A stretch of DNA of 64,000 bases from Ligaoa zhengdingensis (GTDB taxonomy: Bacteria; Bacillota; Clostridia; Oscillospirales; Ruminococcaceae), in the NCBI RefSeq assembly GCF_014384885.1, contig NZ_JACRST010000007.1:43988-107987 (forward strand), in the 5' to 3' direction. The notes under the pieces are model-generated. The model had not been told where the DNA came from and did no database searches. It was given only the letters and a program-made list of their open reading frames with translations. The stretch's first letter is position 1, and each line of letters opens with the position of its first letter. A program made the position numbers and the translations under genes. Positions 8,695 through 18,077 of this stretch are shown piece by piece.

Positions 8695-9147
8695 ATGAAT
8701 CTGGCTGAAACCAGCTACAGTAATCCCACCCAGGAGATCATCCTGAATTCCACCGTGGTGTGCGTCACCGACCAGCGGCGCTGCGAGCGTCTGATCAAGG
8801 CCGGCCGTGTGATCGCGGATATCTCCAAAACCAACCTCACTGTCATCAGCGTGATGAACCCCCAACGCATCAATAAGGACACCGACGCACTGGAATACCT
8901 GTTCGGGGTATCCAAGCAGAACAATGCGGTGATGTCCATTCAATATTCCACCGATCCGCTCGCACGCATCACCGATTTTATCCGTGAGAACAAGGCTGTC
9001 AATGTGGTCACCGGTATGCGCGAGGGACAGAATTCCATCCTGCCCAACCTGTGGAAACGCTTTGAGAACACCAGCTTTTTCACCGTCACCCTGGATGGCG
9101 AGGTGCTTCCCGGCCGCACTGAGCCGGTGGCGGCCAAGGTAGAATAG
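8695..9147 (+). CDS. Universal-stress-like / KdpD-type nucleotide-binding domain protein
   Basis: This 150-residue soluble protein has an alternating strand-helix pattern with VVCVTDQRRCERLIKAGRVIA at its start and VNVVTGMREGQNSIL near its end. This resembles the USP-like module that follows the sensor part of KdpD and stand-alone proteins of that kind. No membrane segment is present. It is 13 bases upstream of an alpha/beta hydrolase gene and probably co-transcribed with it. The function is unknown. Confidence 0.6.
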   Translation: MNLAETSYSNPTQEIILNSTVVCVTDQRRCERLIKAGRVIADISKTNLTVISVMNPQRINKDTDALEYLFGVSKQNNAVMSIQYSTDPLARITDFIRENKAVNVVTGMREGQNSILPNLWKRFENTSFFTVTLDGEVLPGRTEPVAAKVE

Positions 9148-9160
9148 AAGGAGGCGCGCC

Positions 9161-10093
9161 ATGGGATACAACACAGAGACCCTCCGTTACCCCAGCGCCA
9201 ACGGGTCCAGCATGGTGTCCGCCAAGCTGTTTCTCCCGGTGGATACCGATATCCGGGCGATTGTGCAAATCTCGCACGGGATGTGTGAATATATCGACCG
9301 CTACCGCGAGTTCGCCGAGTTTTTGTGTGCCAAGGGGATTATGGCCTGCGGCAACGACCACATCGGCCACCGCTATTCGGTGGCCGAGCCGTCCCAGCTC
9401 GGCTTTTTTGCCGGACAGAAGGGGGACGAGGCCCTCGTCGAAGATGTGCACGCATTGACCCTGCTGATGAAGGAGCGCTATCCCGGCGTGTCATACTTTA
9501 TATTGGGCCATTCGATGGGCTCGATGATCGCGCGGTGTGTGCTGGCCGAATACGGCGCGGACTACGACGGCGCGATCATCAGCGGTACGGCCGGCCCGGA
9601 ACCCGGCGTCAATGCATCGGTGGCCCTGGCCGAGCTGATGTGCCGGCTCAAGGGCCCGCGCGCGCCCGGCCGGATGCTCGACCGCATGGCGTTTGCGCAT
9701 TACAACGAGCGGTTCGAGGGCCGCACCGACAAGGACTGGCTCAGCCGCGACCGCGCAGTGGTGGATGCCTACCGGGCCGACCCCTACTGCATGTTCCTGT
9801 TCACCAACGCGGCGTTCCGCGATTTGGCTGTGCTCAGGCAGCGCTGCAACCGCCCGGATTGGGCCGCAAAGCTGCCGCGCGACCTGCCCATCCTGTTGTT
9901 TTCCGGCACGGAGGACCCGGTAGGCGGATACGGCGAAGGGGTGAAAAAGGTCTACGCGATGGTGAAACAGGCGGGGGTGTTCGACGCGACCCTGAAGCTT
10001 TACAAAGGCGGGCGGCACGAGATGCTCAATGAGACCAACCGCGCCGAAGTGTACCGGGATGTTTACGACTGGCTACAGCGTAAAATTGTATAA
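9161..10093 (+). CDS. Alpha/beta hydrolase, monoacylglycerol-lipase-like (serine aminopeptidase S33 type)
   Basis: This 310-residue protein has the typical order of this group: an oxyanion segment VQISHGMCEYIDRY, a conserved GNDHIGHRYS, the nucleophile elbow GHSMGS (Ser near residue 113), an acid region LFSGTEDPVG and a catalytic His in GGRHEMLNE. The family hydrolyses monoacylglycerols or lysophospholipids in the cytoplasm. AGGAGG lies just before ATG 9161. It forms a two-gene unit with the USP-like gene. The true substrate cannot be read from the sequence. Confidence 0.85.
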   Translation: MGYNTETLRYPSANGSSMVSAKLFLPVDTDIRAIVQISHGMCEYIDRYREFAEFLCAKGIMACGNDHIGHRYSVAEPSQLGFFAGQKGDEALVEDVHALTLLMKERYPGVSYFILGHSMGSMIARCVLAEYGADYDGAIISGTAGPEPGVNASVALAELMCRLKGPRAPGRMLDRMAFAHYNERFEGRTDKDWLSRDRAVVDAYRADPYCMFLFTNAAFRDLAVLRQRCNRPDWAAKLPRDLPILLFSGTEDPVGGYGEGVKKVYAMVKQAGVFDATLKLYKGGRHEMLNETNRAEVYRDVYDWLQRKIV

Positions 10094-10104
10094 AACCATT
10101 TCAT

Positions 10105-10142
10105 CGGGAAGGGCCGTTCGCGCGGTGCTTCCCGTTCCTTTT
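10105..10142 (+). terminator. Terminator after the hydrolase gene
   Basis: CGGGAAG and CTTCCCG pair across a 16-base loop and are followed by TTCCTTTT. Confidence 0.65.
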
Positions 10143-10210
10143 ATCCGGCCTGATTCATAATCGCCGCCCTGTCGTGGTAAACTGGTAGGAGAAGAAAGGG
10201 CGGGATCGGC

Positions 10211-11716
10211 GTGAAAAAGGCGAGAAAACTGCTGATCGGGCGGGTGAGCGCCATCGCGGCGCTGATCGCGCTGCAGCTTGCGCTGGTGGTCGCGATCATC
10301 GCCGGGCTGAGCGGGATGTGGACCTACCTCTACTGGGTGTTGCAGGCGGCGAGCATTGCAGCGGTGCTGTGGATTCTCAGCAAGCCCGATAACCCCTCCT
10401 ACAAGTTGGCCTGGTGCATCCCCATCGCGCTGTTCCCGGTGTTCGGCGGCCTGTTTTATCTGATGTTTGGCAACCGCTGTCTCAACCGCAGGCTGCGGCC
10501 TCGCCCCCAAATAAAGCCGGAGGGGAGCCCCGCGATAGACGAACTGGCAGGGGAGAGCCCGCTGCTCGCCCGCCAGGCGGCCTATGTGGCCCGCGTCTCG
10601 GGCTTTCCGCTCTACCACGGCGGGGCGGCTGAGTACTTCCCGCTGGGTGAGGACCAATGGGCCTCGCTGCTGGACGAGCTGGCGAAGGCCGAGCGGTTCA
10701 TCCTGATGGAGTATTTCATCATCCAGCCGGGCCGCATGTGGGACGCGGTGCTGGAGGTGCTGCGCCGCAAGGCGGCGGAGGGGGTGGAGGTCAAGCTGAT
10801 GTACGACGACCTCGGTTCGATCCGGACCCTGCCCGCGGGCTACAGCCGGCAGCTTGCTGAAATGGGCATCGAGGCGGCGGTGTTCAACCCCTGTCGGCCG
10901 CGGCTTTCCAGCGTGATGAACTACCGCGACCACCGCAAGATCACGGTGATCGACGGCAGGGTGGGCTACTGCGGCGGGATCAACCTGGCGGACGAATACA
11001 TCAACGCCTACCCCAAGCACGGCCATTGGAAGGATACGGCGGTGCTGATCCGGGGGGAGGCTGTGGCGAGCCTGACGCGGATGTTTCTCTCCCTGTGGGA
11101 GTTTGCAAGCGGCGTGCGGCTCGACCCCGCCCATTACCGGGCGGAGGCTGCACCGGCCGCCGGGATGGACGGCTTTGTGCAGCCGTTTGGGGACGCGCCG
11201 CTGGACGGGTGCAACCTGTCGGAGAACGTCTATATGCAGATGGTCAACTGTGCGCGGCGCTATGTGTATATCACCACCCCTTATCTCATCCTGGACAACG
11301 AGATGATCACAGCGCTCTCGGTGGCGGCCCAGAGCGGGGTGGATGTGCGCATCGTCACCCCGCATGTGGCGGATAAGTGGTTTGTGCACATGGTGACACA
11401 GGCCAACTACGCGCAGCTGACGGCGGCCGGGGTGCGCATCTACGAGTACACGCCCGGTTTCATCCACGCCAAGATGCTGGTTTGCGACGATGAGGTGTGC
11501 ATGGTGGGCACCGCGAACCTGGACTACCGCAGTTTCTACCTGCACTTCGAGTGCGGGGTGCTGTTCTACCGCTCTTCGATGGCGCAGCGGGTGCGGCGGG
11601 ATGTGGAGGCGGTGCTGGCGGTTTCGGAGGAGATTTTGCCGGAGAAGGCGCGGGAGATTTCCCGCCACCGGCTGCTGCTGCGGGCGCTGCTGCGGGCGTT
11701 TGCGCCGCTGATGTGA
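10211..11716 (+). CDS. cls: Cardiolipin synthase (phospholipase D family)
   Basis: This 501-residue membrane enzyme condenses phosphatidylglycerol to cardiolipin. It has two N-terminal membrane segments (about residues 14-60) and a conserved FPVFGGLFYLMFG segment. It also has two phospholipase D motifs: HRKITVIDG at about 241 and HAKMLVCDDE at about 419, each followed by a Gly-rich or NLDYRS region. It uses a GTG start at 10211 after an AGGAGAAGAAAGGG region. It is a single gene with the length usual for bacterial Cls. Confidence 0.93.
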   Translation: MKKARKLLIGRVSAIAALIALQLALVVAIIAGLSGMWTYLYWVLQAASIAAVLWILSKPDNPSYKLAWCIPIALFPVFGGLFYLMFGNRCLNRRLRPRPQIKPEGSPAIDELAGESPLLARQAAYVARVSGFPLYHGGAAEYFPLGEDQWASLLDELAKAERFILMEYFIIQPGRMWDAVLEVLRRKAAEGVEVKLMYDDLGSIRTLPAGYSRQLAEMGIEAAVFNPCRPRLSSVMNYRDHRKITVIDGRVGYCGGINLADEYINAYPKHGHWKDTAVLIRGEAVASLTRMFLSLWEFASGVRLDPAHYRAEAAPAAGMDGFVQPFGDAPLDGCNLSENVYMQMVNCARRYVYITTPYLILDNEMITALSVAAQSGVDVRIVTPHVADKWFVHMVTQANYAQLTAAGVRIYEYTPGFIHAKMLVCDDEVCMVGTANLDYRSFYLHFECGVLFYRSSMAQRVRRDVEAVLAVSEEILPEKAREISRHRLLLRALLRAFAPLM

Positions 11717-11899
11717 TATTTCTGCGCCGGGTGGGAGGCGCTTCCTGCAACCGGGCTTCCTTTTTAACGAGGGGAGCTCGGTTTTTTTACTTTTTTTGCA
11801 GGGAACATTTACTTCCCCGTCAGAACGACGAAATTTTCCGTAGAAATGTGCGATCTGTGATGAAATAGATAAAATGTGAAATATTTATGAAATTTCTTC

Positions 11900-11928
11900 T
11901 TGTACCACCCCGCAAATTATGCTATTAT
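11900..11928 (+). promoter_or_regulatory. Promoter of the antiporter gene, with hairpin leader
   Basis: TTGTAC (11900-11905) and TATTAT (11923-11928) are 17 bases apart. The 5' leader of about 95 bases contains a GCGCCGC/GCGGCGC hairpin at 11970-11989. The remaining stretch from 11717 to 11899 shows no gene. Confidence 0.7.
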
Positions 11929-12030
11929 GATACCAGTTATCCTTTGCCCGCGGACAGGCTTCGGCCTTCTGCGCCGCTGGTTGCGGCGCTGTCGGGGACA
12001 AATACAACAAGAAGGAGAGGTCTATTTCTC

Positions 12031-13590
12031 ATGGAAGCAATTCAAGTCGGCTTTTTATCCCTGTTGCCGCCGATCATCGCCATCAGCCTGGCGCTGATCA
12101 CCAAGGAGGTCATCTCATCCCTGATGATCGGCATCCTTTCGGGCACACTCATCTATGCGCTGAACACGGGGCTCAACCCCATTGTGGGAACGGTGGAAAC
12201 CACCTTCCAGTTGATGGCCAACCGTTTCGATTTCAATATCATCCTGTTCCTGGCGCTGCTGGGTGCCTTGGTGGCGGTGGTCACCATGGCGGGCGGCTCG
12301 CGCGCTTACGGCCGCTGGGCCAGCTCCAAGCTGAAAACCAAGCGCTCCTCGCTGCTGGCGACCTCTGCGCTGGGCGCGCTGATCTTCATCGACGACTATT
12401 TCAACTGCCTCACCGTGGGCACCGTCATGAAGCCGGTCACCGATAAACACAACATCTCGCGCGCCAAGCTGGCTTACATCATCGACGCCACGGCGGCGCC
12501 CATCTGCATCATCGCCCCCATCTCAAGCTGGGCGGCTGCGGTCGGCTCCAACCTGGCCGCCACCGGCGCGTTTGAAAGCGACCTGGCGGCGTTTGTGTCC
12601 ACTATCCCGTACAACCTGTACGCGCTGCTTTCTATCGTCATGGTGGTCGCGCTGTGCGTGGTCGACCTCGACTTCGGCCCGATGGAGCGTGCCGAGATCA
12701 AGGCGCAGGCCGGCAACCTGGGCGCGGTGGATGCCGAGGTGCAGGAGCACTACAAGGCGTCTGAGAAGGGCCGCGTGTTCGATATGCTCATCCCCATCGG
12801 CGCGCTCATCATCTTCTCGATCCTCGCCATGCTGCACAACGGCGGCTTCTGGGGCGACGATCCGGCCATCGCGGGCAACATCGCCGCGGCGTTCGGCAAC
12901 TGCGAGGCGTCCCCAGCGCTGGTCGTGGGCGGCTTTGCGGCGCTGGTTGTGGCGTTCGTCCTGTTCGTACCCCGCAAGCTGGTCGGCTTCCGTGAGTTCA
13001 TGGGCGGCATCACCGAGGGCGCCAAATCCATGGTTCCGGCCGATATCATCCTGATCCTCGCGTGGACCATCTCCGGCGTCTGCCGCGACCTGCTGTCCAC
13101 CGGCGAATATGTCAAAGGCATTGTGGAGGGCAGCGCGATGCCCGCGTTCCTCATCCCGGCGCTGATCTTTGCGATCGCCGCGTTCCTGTCCTTTGCGATG
13201 GGCACCGCCTGGGGCACCTTCGGTATCCTCATCCCGATCATTGTCCCTGTGTGCGAGGGCATTGCGCCCGAGCTGCTGGTGGTTGCGCTCTCCGCGACGC
13301 TGGCCGGTTCGGTGTTCGGCGACCACTGCTCGCCCATCTCCGATACCACCATCCTCTCCTCCACGGGCGCGGGGTGCGACCATATCCAGCATGTGTCCAC
13401 ACAGATGCCCTACGCCATCACGGTGGCTGCCTGCTGCTTCGTGGGTTACATTGTGGCTGGCCTGACCAAGGGCCTGCCTACTGCGGCGAACATCGGCGTC
13501 ACTCTGGGTACTTCGGTTGTCCTGCTGCTGGTTGTGCTGGTGGTTCTGCACAAGTTTTCCCTCAAAAAGGTGAAAGCGGCGGAGGCCTGA
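12031..13590 (+). CDS. Na+/H+ antiporter, NhaC family
   Basis: This is a 519-residue polytopic membrane protein with about 11-12 hydrophobic segments. Conserved family stretches are GAFIFIDDYFNCLTVGTVM-like (ALIFIDDYFNCLTVG), DATAAPICIIAPISSW and FGDHCSPISDTTILSS. NhaC-family carriers exchange sodium, or an organic anion, for protons across the cytoplasmic membrane. ATG 12031 follows GAAGGAGAGG at 12011; an in-frame upstream extension has no such site. The exact substrate (sodium, malate/lactate) cannot be told from sequence. Confidence 0.88.
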   Translation: MEAIQVGFLSLLPPIIAISLALITKEVISSLMIGILSGTLIYALNTGLNPIVGTVETTFQLMANRFDFNIILFLALLGALVAVVTMAGGSRAYGRWASSKLKTKRSSLLATSALGALIFIDDYFNCLTVGTVMKPVTDKHNISRAKLAYIIDATAAPICIIAPISSWAAAVGSNLAATGAFESDLAAFVSTIPYNLYALLSIVMVVALCVVDLDFGPMERAEIKAQAGNLGAVDAEVQEHYKASEKGRVFDMLIPIGALIIFSILAMLHNGGFWGDDPAIAGNIAAAFGNCEASPALVVGGFAALVVAFVLFVPRKLVGFREFMGGITEGAKSMVPADIILILAWTISGVCRDLLSTGEYVKGIVEGSAMPAFLIPALIFAIAAFLSFAMGTAWGTFGILIPIIVPVCEGIAPELLVVALSATLAGSVFGDHCSPISDTTILSSTGAGCDHIQHVSTQMPYAITVAACCFVGYIVAGLTKGLPTAANIGVTLGTSVVLLLVVLVVLHKFSLKKVKAAEA

Positions 13591-13615
13591 GCTGCGGCTT
13601 AAGGTGAAAATCTTG

Positions 13616-13645
13616 CCCCTCGTCCCTGCGGACGGGGGGTTTTTG
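13616..13645 (+). terminator. Terminator of the antiporter gene
   Basis: A CCCCTCGTCC / GGACGGGGG hairpin is followed directly by TTTTT at 13641-13645. Confidence 0.85.
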
Positions 13646-13658
13646 ATGCCCCTACCCC

Positions 13659-13687
13659 TTGACAAGAAGCAGCGGTTGCCGTAAAAT
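13659..13687 (+). promoter_or_regulatory. alaS promoter
   Basis: Consensus TTGACA (13659-13664), a 17-base spacer, and TAAAAT (13682-13687), just upstream of the T-box leader. Confidence 0.85.
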
Positions 13688-13693
13688 CAAGTG

Positions 13694-13930
13694 GATAGCG
13701 AAATATGCGAAGATAAGACGAGCCGGGGCGCATGAGCACCCACAGAGAGAGGGCTGCACCGCTGAAAGGCCCTCGTTGCCCGCATCTGGCAGCCATCTTG
13801 GAGCACCGCGCAGCACGCGGCGTTTTCCCGGCGTTAACGGGTCAAAGTGGCACAGCGATGTGCAATTTGGGTGGTACCACGGAGTCACAAGACCTTCGTC
13901 CCTTGCGGATGGGGGTCTTTTCTGTTTTAC
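13694..13930 (+). promoter_or_regulatory. T-box riboswitch (tRNA-Ala sensing) upstream of alaS
   Basis: The leader has the T-box order. The stem I distal T-loop motifs AGAGA and GCTGAAAG lie at about 13744-13768. A probable specifier GCC (Ala) at 13792-13794 precedes ATCTTGGAGC. The core T-box GGGTGGTACCACGG is at 13869-13882. An intrinsic terminator, stem GACCTTCGTCC/GGATGGGGGTC at 13891-13917, is followed by TTTTCTGTTTT. Uncharged tRNA-Ala pairing with the specifier and the T-box would favour the antiterminator and allow alaS transcription. Confidence 0.92.
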
Positions 13931-13986
13931 CATAAACGCTGCGGCGTAATATCAGTAAATTATACAAAGAGGAGAGTAGGATTATT

Positions 13987-16641
13987 ATGAGATGGATGGG
14001 ACTCAACGAAATCCGCGAGAAATTCCTCGCGTTTTTTGAGAGCAAGGGGCACACGAGGCTGCCCAGCTTCCCGCTGATCCCGATTGACGACAACAGCCTG
14101 TTGCTCATCAACTCGGGCATGGCGCCGATGAAAAAATTCTTTCTGGGCCAGGCGGTGCCGCCGAACACCCGCGTGACCACCTGCCAGAAGTGCATCCGCA
14201 CGCCGGATATCGAGAACGTGGGCAAGACCGCCCGCCACGGCACCTTCTTCGAGATGCTGGGCAACTTCTCGTTCGGCGACTACTTTAAAGTGGAGGCGAC
14301 CGCCTGGGCGTGGGAGTTCCTCACCACGGTGATGGAGATGCCCGAGGACCGGCTGTGGGTGTCGATCTACGAGGAGGACGACGAGGCGTTCGAGATCTGG
14401 ACCAAAAACGTGGGTATCCCGCCGGAAAAGATCGTGCGCATGGGCAAGGACGACAACTTCTGGGAGATCGGCTCGGGCCCCTGCGGCCCCTGCTCGGAGA
14501 TCTACTGGGACCGCGGCCCGGAATACGGCTGCGGCAAGCCCGACTGCAAGGTGGGCTGCGATTGCGACCGCTACATGGAGATCTGGAACTTGGTGTTCTC
14601 GCAGTTCGATGGCGACGGCAACGGCCACTATGAGCGCCTGGCCCACCCCAACATCGACACCGGCATGGGCTTGGAGCGCCTGGCGTGCGTGATGCAGAAC
14701 GTCGGCAACCTGTTTGAAGTGGACACCGTGCAGAACATCATGAAGCACATCCGCGAGATTGCGGGTGTGGAATACGGCAAGGACTACAAGACCGACGTGT
14801 CGCTGCGCGTCATCACCGACCACATCCGCAGCACCACGTTTATGATCGCGGACGGGGTCATCCCCTCCAACGAGGGCCGCGGCTACGTGCTGCGCAGGCT
14901 GCTGCGCCGCGCCGCGCGCCACGGCCGCCTGCTGGGTATCAACGAGCCGTTCCTGTACAAGGTGTGCGAGACGGTCGCGGGGGAGAACGCCACCGCTTAC
15001 CCAGAGCTCACCGAAAAGCTGGATTATATCCAGAAGGTGGTGCAGGTCGAGGAGGAGCGGTTCGCCAAGACGATCGATATGGGCATCGAGCTGCTCACCG
15101 GCCTGATGGACAAACTCTCGGCCAACGAGATCAACAGCGGCCGCCGTCTGTCGGGCGAGGATGCGTTCAAGCTGTACGACACCTTCGGCTTCCCGATCGA
15201 TCTCACCAAGGAGATCATCGCGGAGAAGGGCATTGAGGTGGACGAGGACGAATTCATGCGCCTGATGAACGACCAGCGCACCCGCGCGAGGGAGGCGCGC
15301 CTGGCGGGCAACGTCATCAGCTGGGCTGACGACATCTTTGCGGATCTCAAGGACCGCCATGTGGAGTTCACCGGCTACTCGAAGTATGCCGACGAGGGCA
15401 ACATCATCGCCCTGGTCAAGGACGGAGAGATGACCGACAGCCTGCATGCGGGCGACAAGGGCACTGTGGTGCTGGACGAAACCCCCTTCTATGCGGAGAG
15501 CGGCGGCCAGATCGGCGATACCGGTATCCTCACGCTGGGCGATGCGGTGTTCCACGTCTATGAGACCAAAAAGACCCAGACCGGCCTGTTCCTGCACAAC
15601 GGCGAGATGGTCAACGGCATGTTCACCAGCGGCGCCAAGGTGCGCGCGGAGATCGACAGCGAGCGCCGCCGCGCCATCATGCGCAATCACACCGCGGCGC
15701 ACCTGCTGCAAAAGGCGCTGATCGATGTGCTGGGCAACCACGTGAAGCAGGCGGGCCAGAGCGTGGACGAGCACCGCGTGCGCTTCGACTTCACCCACTT
15801 CTCGGCCATGACGGCTGCGGAGCTGCTCCGGGTGGAGGCGATTGTCAACAAGATGATTATGAGCGCCTACGACGTGTGCATCAAGGAGATGCCGATTGCC
15901 GAGGCCAAGGCGTTGGGCGCGATGGCCCTGTTCGGCGAGAAGTACGGCGATGTGGTGCGGGTGGTCAACGTGTCCGGCGAGAGCATCGAGCTGTGCGGCG
16001 GCACTCATGTCGCGAACACCAGCCGGATCGGCCTGTTCAAGATTATCTCCGAGTCGTCGGTGGCGGCGGGCGTGCGCCGCATCGAGGCGGCCACCGGCCT
16101 CAACGTGCTGGCCCTGATGGGTGAACAGCACGACCTGATGGTCAAGACGGCCGAGAACCTCAAGGCGGGTAGCCCGTCCGAGATCGCGGCCAAATCCGCG
16201 CAGGTGATGGCGGAGCTCAAGGAGCGCACCCACGAGTTGGAGACGATCAATGCCAAGATCGCGGAGATCCGCTCCAACGAGCTGTTCGGACAGGCAAAGG
16301 AGGTCTGCGGCGTCAAATACATCTGTGCGTCGTTCACCGGCACCAAGCCGGAGGCGGTGCGCGCGATGTGCGATAGAATCAAGGCTGAAGCGCCGGAGAT
16401 GATCGGGGTGATCTCCACCATCTTCGACGGCAAGGCGTCTATTTTTGCGGCCTGCGGAAAGAATACCATCGAAAAGGGAATGCACGCGGGCAAGCTGGTC
16501 AAGGCGATCTGCGAGATGGTCGGCGGCAAGGGCGGCGGCCGGCCGGACAGCGCCCAGGGCGGCGCGGCCGAGCTGTTCCAGATCGACGAGGCGTTCGCGC
16601 AGGTGCCCTCGCTGATCGAGCAGATGGTGAAAAAGGGCTAA
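13987..16641 (+). CDS. alaS: Alanyl-tRNA synthetase
   Basis: This 884-residue class II synthetase attaches alanine to tRNA-Ala. It has the N-terminal catalytic core (MALNEIREKFL-like start, MAPMKKFFLG, GDYFKVEATAWAWEF, TGMGLERLACVMQ) and an insert with clustered Cys (CGKPDCKVGCDC). The editing domain carries HTAAHLL (near residue 570) and CGGTH (near 670), and a C-terminal helical and DHHA1 region contains GGKGGGRPDSAQGG. The length matches the family. Expression is controlled by the T-box leader. The next gene is 23 bases downstream. Confidence 0.98.
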   Translation: MRWMGLNEIREKFLAFFESKGHTRLPSFPLIPIDDNSLLLINSGMAPMKKFFLGQAVPPNTRVTTCQKCIRTPDIENVGKTARHGTFFEMLGNFSFGDYFKVEATAWAWEFLTTVMEMPEDRLWVSIYEEDDEAFEIWTKNVGIPPEKIVRMGKDDNFWEIGSGPCGPCSEIYWDRGPEYGCGKPDCKVGCDCDRYMEIWNLVFSQFDGDGNGHYERLAHPNIDTGMGLERLACVMQNVGNLFEVDTVQNIMKHIREIAGVEYGKDYKTDVSLRVITDHIRSTTFMIADGVIPSNEGRGYVLRRLLRRAARHGRLLGINEPFLYKVCETVAGENATAYPELTEKLDYIQKVVQVEEERFAKTIDMGIELLTGLMDKLSANEINSGRRLSGEDAFKLYDTFGFPIDLTKEIIAEKGIEVDEDEFMRLMNDQRTRAREARLAGNVISWADDIFADLKDRHVEFTGYSKYADEGNIIALVKDGEMTDSLHAGDKGTVVLDETPFYAESGGQIGDTGILTLGDAVFHVYETKKTQTGLFLHNGEMVNGMFTSGAKVRAEIDSERRRAIMRNHTAAHLLQKALIDVLGNHVKQAGQSVDEHRVRFDFTHFSAMTAAELLRVEAIVNKMIMSAYDVCIKEMPIAEAKALGAMALFGEKYGDVVRVVNVSGESIELCGGTHVANTSRIGLFKIISESSVAAGVRRIEAATGLNVLALMGEQHDLMVKTAENLKAGSPSEIAAKSAQVMAELKERTHELETINAKIAEIRSNELFGQAKEVCGVKYICASFTGTKPEAVRAMCDRIKAEAPEMIGVISTIFDGKASIFAACGKNTIEKGMHAGKLVKAICEMVGGKGGGRPDSAQGGAAELFQIDEAFAQVPSLIEQMVKKG

Positions 16642-16663
16642 AAAGAAAAGGAGGCGGTCAACA

Positions 16664-17023
16664 GTGGATTGCTTGTTCTGCAAAATTGCGGCCGGGGAAA
16701 TCCCCTCCAAAAAGCTGTACGAGGACGACCAGGTGCTGGCGTTTTACGATATCGATCCCCAGGCGCCGGTGCACTTCCTGGTGATCCCCAAGCAGCACAT
16801 CCCCAGCGCCGACGCGCTCACCGGGGAAAACAGCGCGGTGGTCGCGCATGTGTTCGAGGTGGTGGCAAAGCTCGCGGCCGAGCTGGGGCTCAAAAACGGG
16901 TACCGCGTGGTGAACAACTGCGGGGCCGACGGCGGCCAGACGGTGGGCCACCTGCACTTCCACGTGCTGGGCGGCGTGGCCATGGGCTGGCCTCCCTTCC
17001 CCCAGAACGACCCGAAGGATTGA
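16664..17023 (+). CDS. HIT family nucleotide-binding protein (HinT-like)
   Basis: This 119-residue protein has a GTG start after AGGAGG. CLFCKIAAGEIP at the N-terminus and the histidine triad HLHFHV at residues 96-101 identify the PKCI/HinT branch. These proteins hydrolyse AMP-lysine and related purine nucleoside phosphoramidates, including aminoacyl adenylates. The position directly behind alaS suits a role in clearing adenylates, but that link is inference. Confidence 0.92.
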   Translation: MDCLFCKIAAGEIPSKKLYEDDQVLAFYDIDPQAPVHFLVIPKQHIPSADALTGENSAVVAHVFEVVAKLAAELGLKNGYRVVNNCGADGGQTVGHLHFHVLGGVAMGWPPFPQNDPKD

Positions 17024-17051
17024 TTCTATAGAAGAAAGAGGGGCCAAACAG

Positions 17052-17591
17052 ATGGCTGAATATTACAAATTGCAGGTGGCCGGGCTGGAACGCGACCTCA
17101 AGCTCTGCCCGGTCGGTGAACACCTTGACATTGCAGCGTTTATCATGTTTGGGGATGTCGAAATGACGGTGAAATGCGCCGAGGAGATTTTAAAGCGCTC
17201 CCCGGAGTTCGATGTGATCCTCACCGCCGAGGCAAAGAGCATCCCCCTGGCCTACGAGATGGCGCGCCAGTCGGGCAAGCTGTATATCCCGGTGCGCAAG
17301 GGCAAAAAGGCATATATGACCGATCCGGTCTGCGTCAGCGTCAAGTCGATTACCACCGCCAACACCCAGACCCTCTACCTCGATAAAAAGGATCTGGAGA
17401 TCCTCAAGGGCAAGAAGGTGCTGATCGTGGACGACGTCATCAGCACCGGTATGTCCCTCAAGGCGCTCGAGGAGTTTGTCGAGAAGGCCGAGGGGATCAT
17501 TGCGGCCAAGGCAGCCGTGCTCGCCGAGGGCGAGGCGGCCGACCGCACCGATATCATCTATCTGGCGAAGCTGCCGGTTTTTCCGCACTAG
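17052..17591 (+). CDS. Purine/adenine-type phosphoribosyltransferase
   Basis: This 179-residue protein has the PRPP-binding motif VLIVDDVISTGMS at about 123-135, a hood segment ILTAEAKSIPLAYEMAR and a flexible loop VRKGKKAYM. It is closer to adenine/xanthine-type transferases than to pyrimidine ones. It would salvage a purine base to its nucleotide, or act as a PRPP-sensing relative. It is the last gene of the alaS-HIT-PRT unit and is followed by a strong terminator. Substrate not determinable here. Confidence 0.82.
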   Translation: MAEYYKLQVAGLERDLKLCPVGEHLDIAAFIMFGDVEMTVKCAEEILKRSPEFDVILTAEAKSIPLAYEMARQSGKLYIPVRKGKKAYMTDPVCVSVKSITTANTQTLYLDKKDLEILKGKKVLIVDDVISTGMSLKALEEFVEKAEGIIAAKAAVLAEGEAADRTDIIYLAKLPVFPH

Positions 17592-17615
17592 CCGATAGAA
17601 CCAACCAGCCAAAGC

Positions 17616-17649
17616 GCGGCCCGGGGGAATTCCCCCGGGCCGCTTTTTT
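17616..17649 (+). terminator. Terminator of the alaS-HIT-PRT unit
   Basis: A perfect 12-base-pair GC-rich stem (GCGGCCCGGGGG with its complement, AATT loop) is followed by TTTTTT. Confidence 0.93.
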
Positions 17650-18077
17650 GCTTTTTTCGCCGAATTTGAGCCGTTCATCCTTACTTTTCAAAAGTTTCAT
17701 ACTATTCTGGCGCAGGCATCACGTTTTCAACACATTGCGGCGGTAAATTATGGTCAGTGGTTCACAAAGAACCACGAAATGCTTTTTTCTCCGTTTTACT
17801 CCTCTTTTTCGGTGTCGGTCTCCCTCTAGGCCGGCAGGGCGGCACTCTCTCCGCCCCGGAAGCGGATGTTCACCGCCATCCGTCTTCCAGGGGAACCGCA
17901 CGTTTTTGTGCTGCACGTGCGGTTCCCCCCCGATTTCTCGGGGAAATACAAGATGGAATGAAACCCGTATCGGCCGGGCAGGGTTGCTGCCCCCGGCGCG
18001 GAATTTCCTCACCGATAACCGCTCTTTTTTAGCAGCGGTTTTATTTTGACCCATTTCGATGAAGGAGGTCCCCTTTT
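17650..18077 (+). other. Noncoding structured stretch before the export operon
   Basis: No convincing gene is seen. It holds three hairpins: GTGGTTC/GAACCAC at 17757-17775 with TTTTTT nearby; a perfect 13-base-pair stem GGGGAACCGCACG/CGTGCGGTTCCCC at 17890-17928; and AACCGCT/AGCGGTT at 18017-18040 followed by TTATTTT, which looks like an intrinsic terminator. The last one ends only 30 bases before the operon start, which suggests a transcribed, possibly attenuated leader. No known riboswitch class was recognised. Confidence 0.5.

Noticed and set aside
13960..16710. Long open frame antisense to alaS
   Set aside because: It mirrors alaS codons (His/Leu/Asp-rich) and has no start signals; a common artefact in GC-rich genes.
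17719..18054. Minus-strand reading frame of about 110 codons upstream of the export operon
   Set aside because: It crosses three strong hairpins, lacks a ribosome binding site and shows no protein-like pattern.
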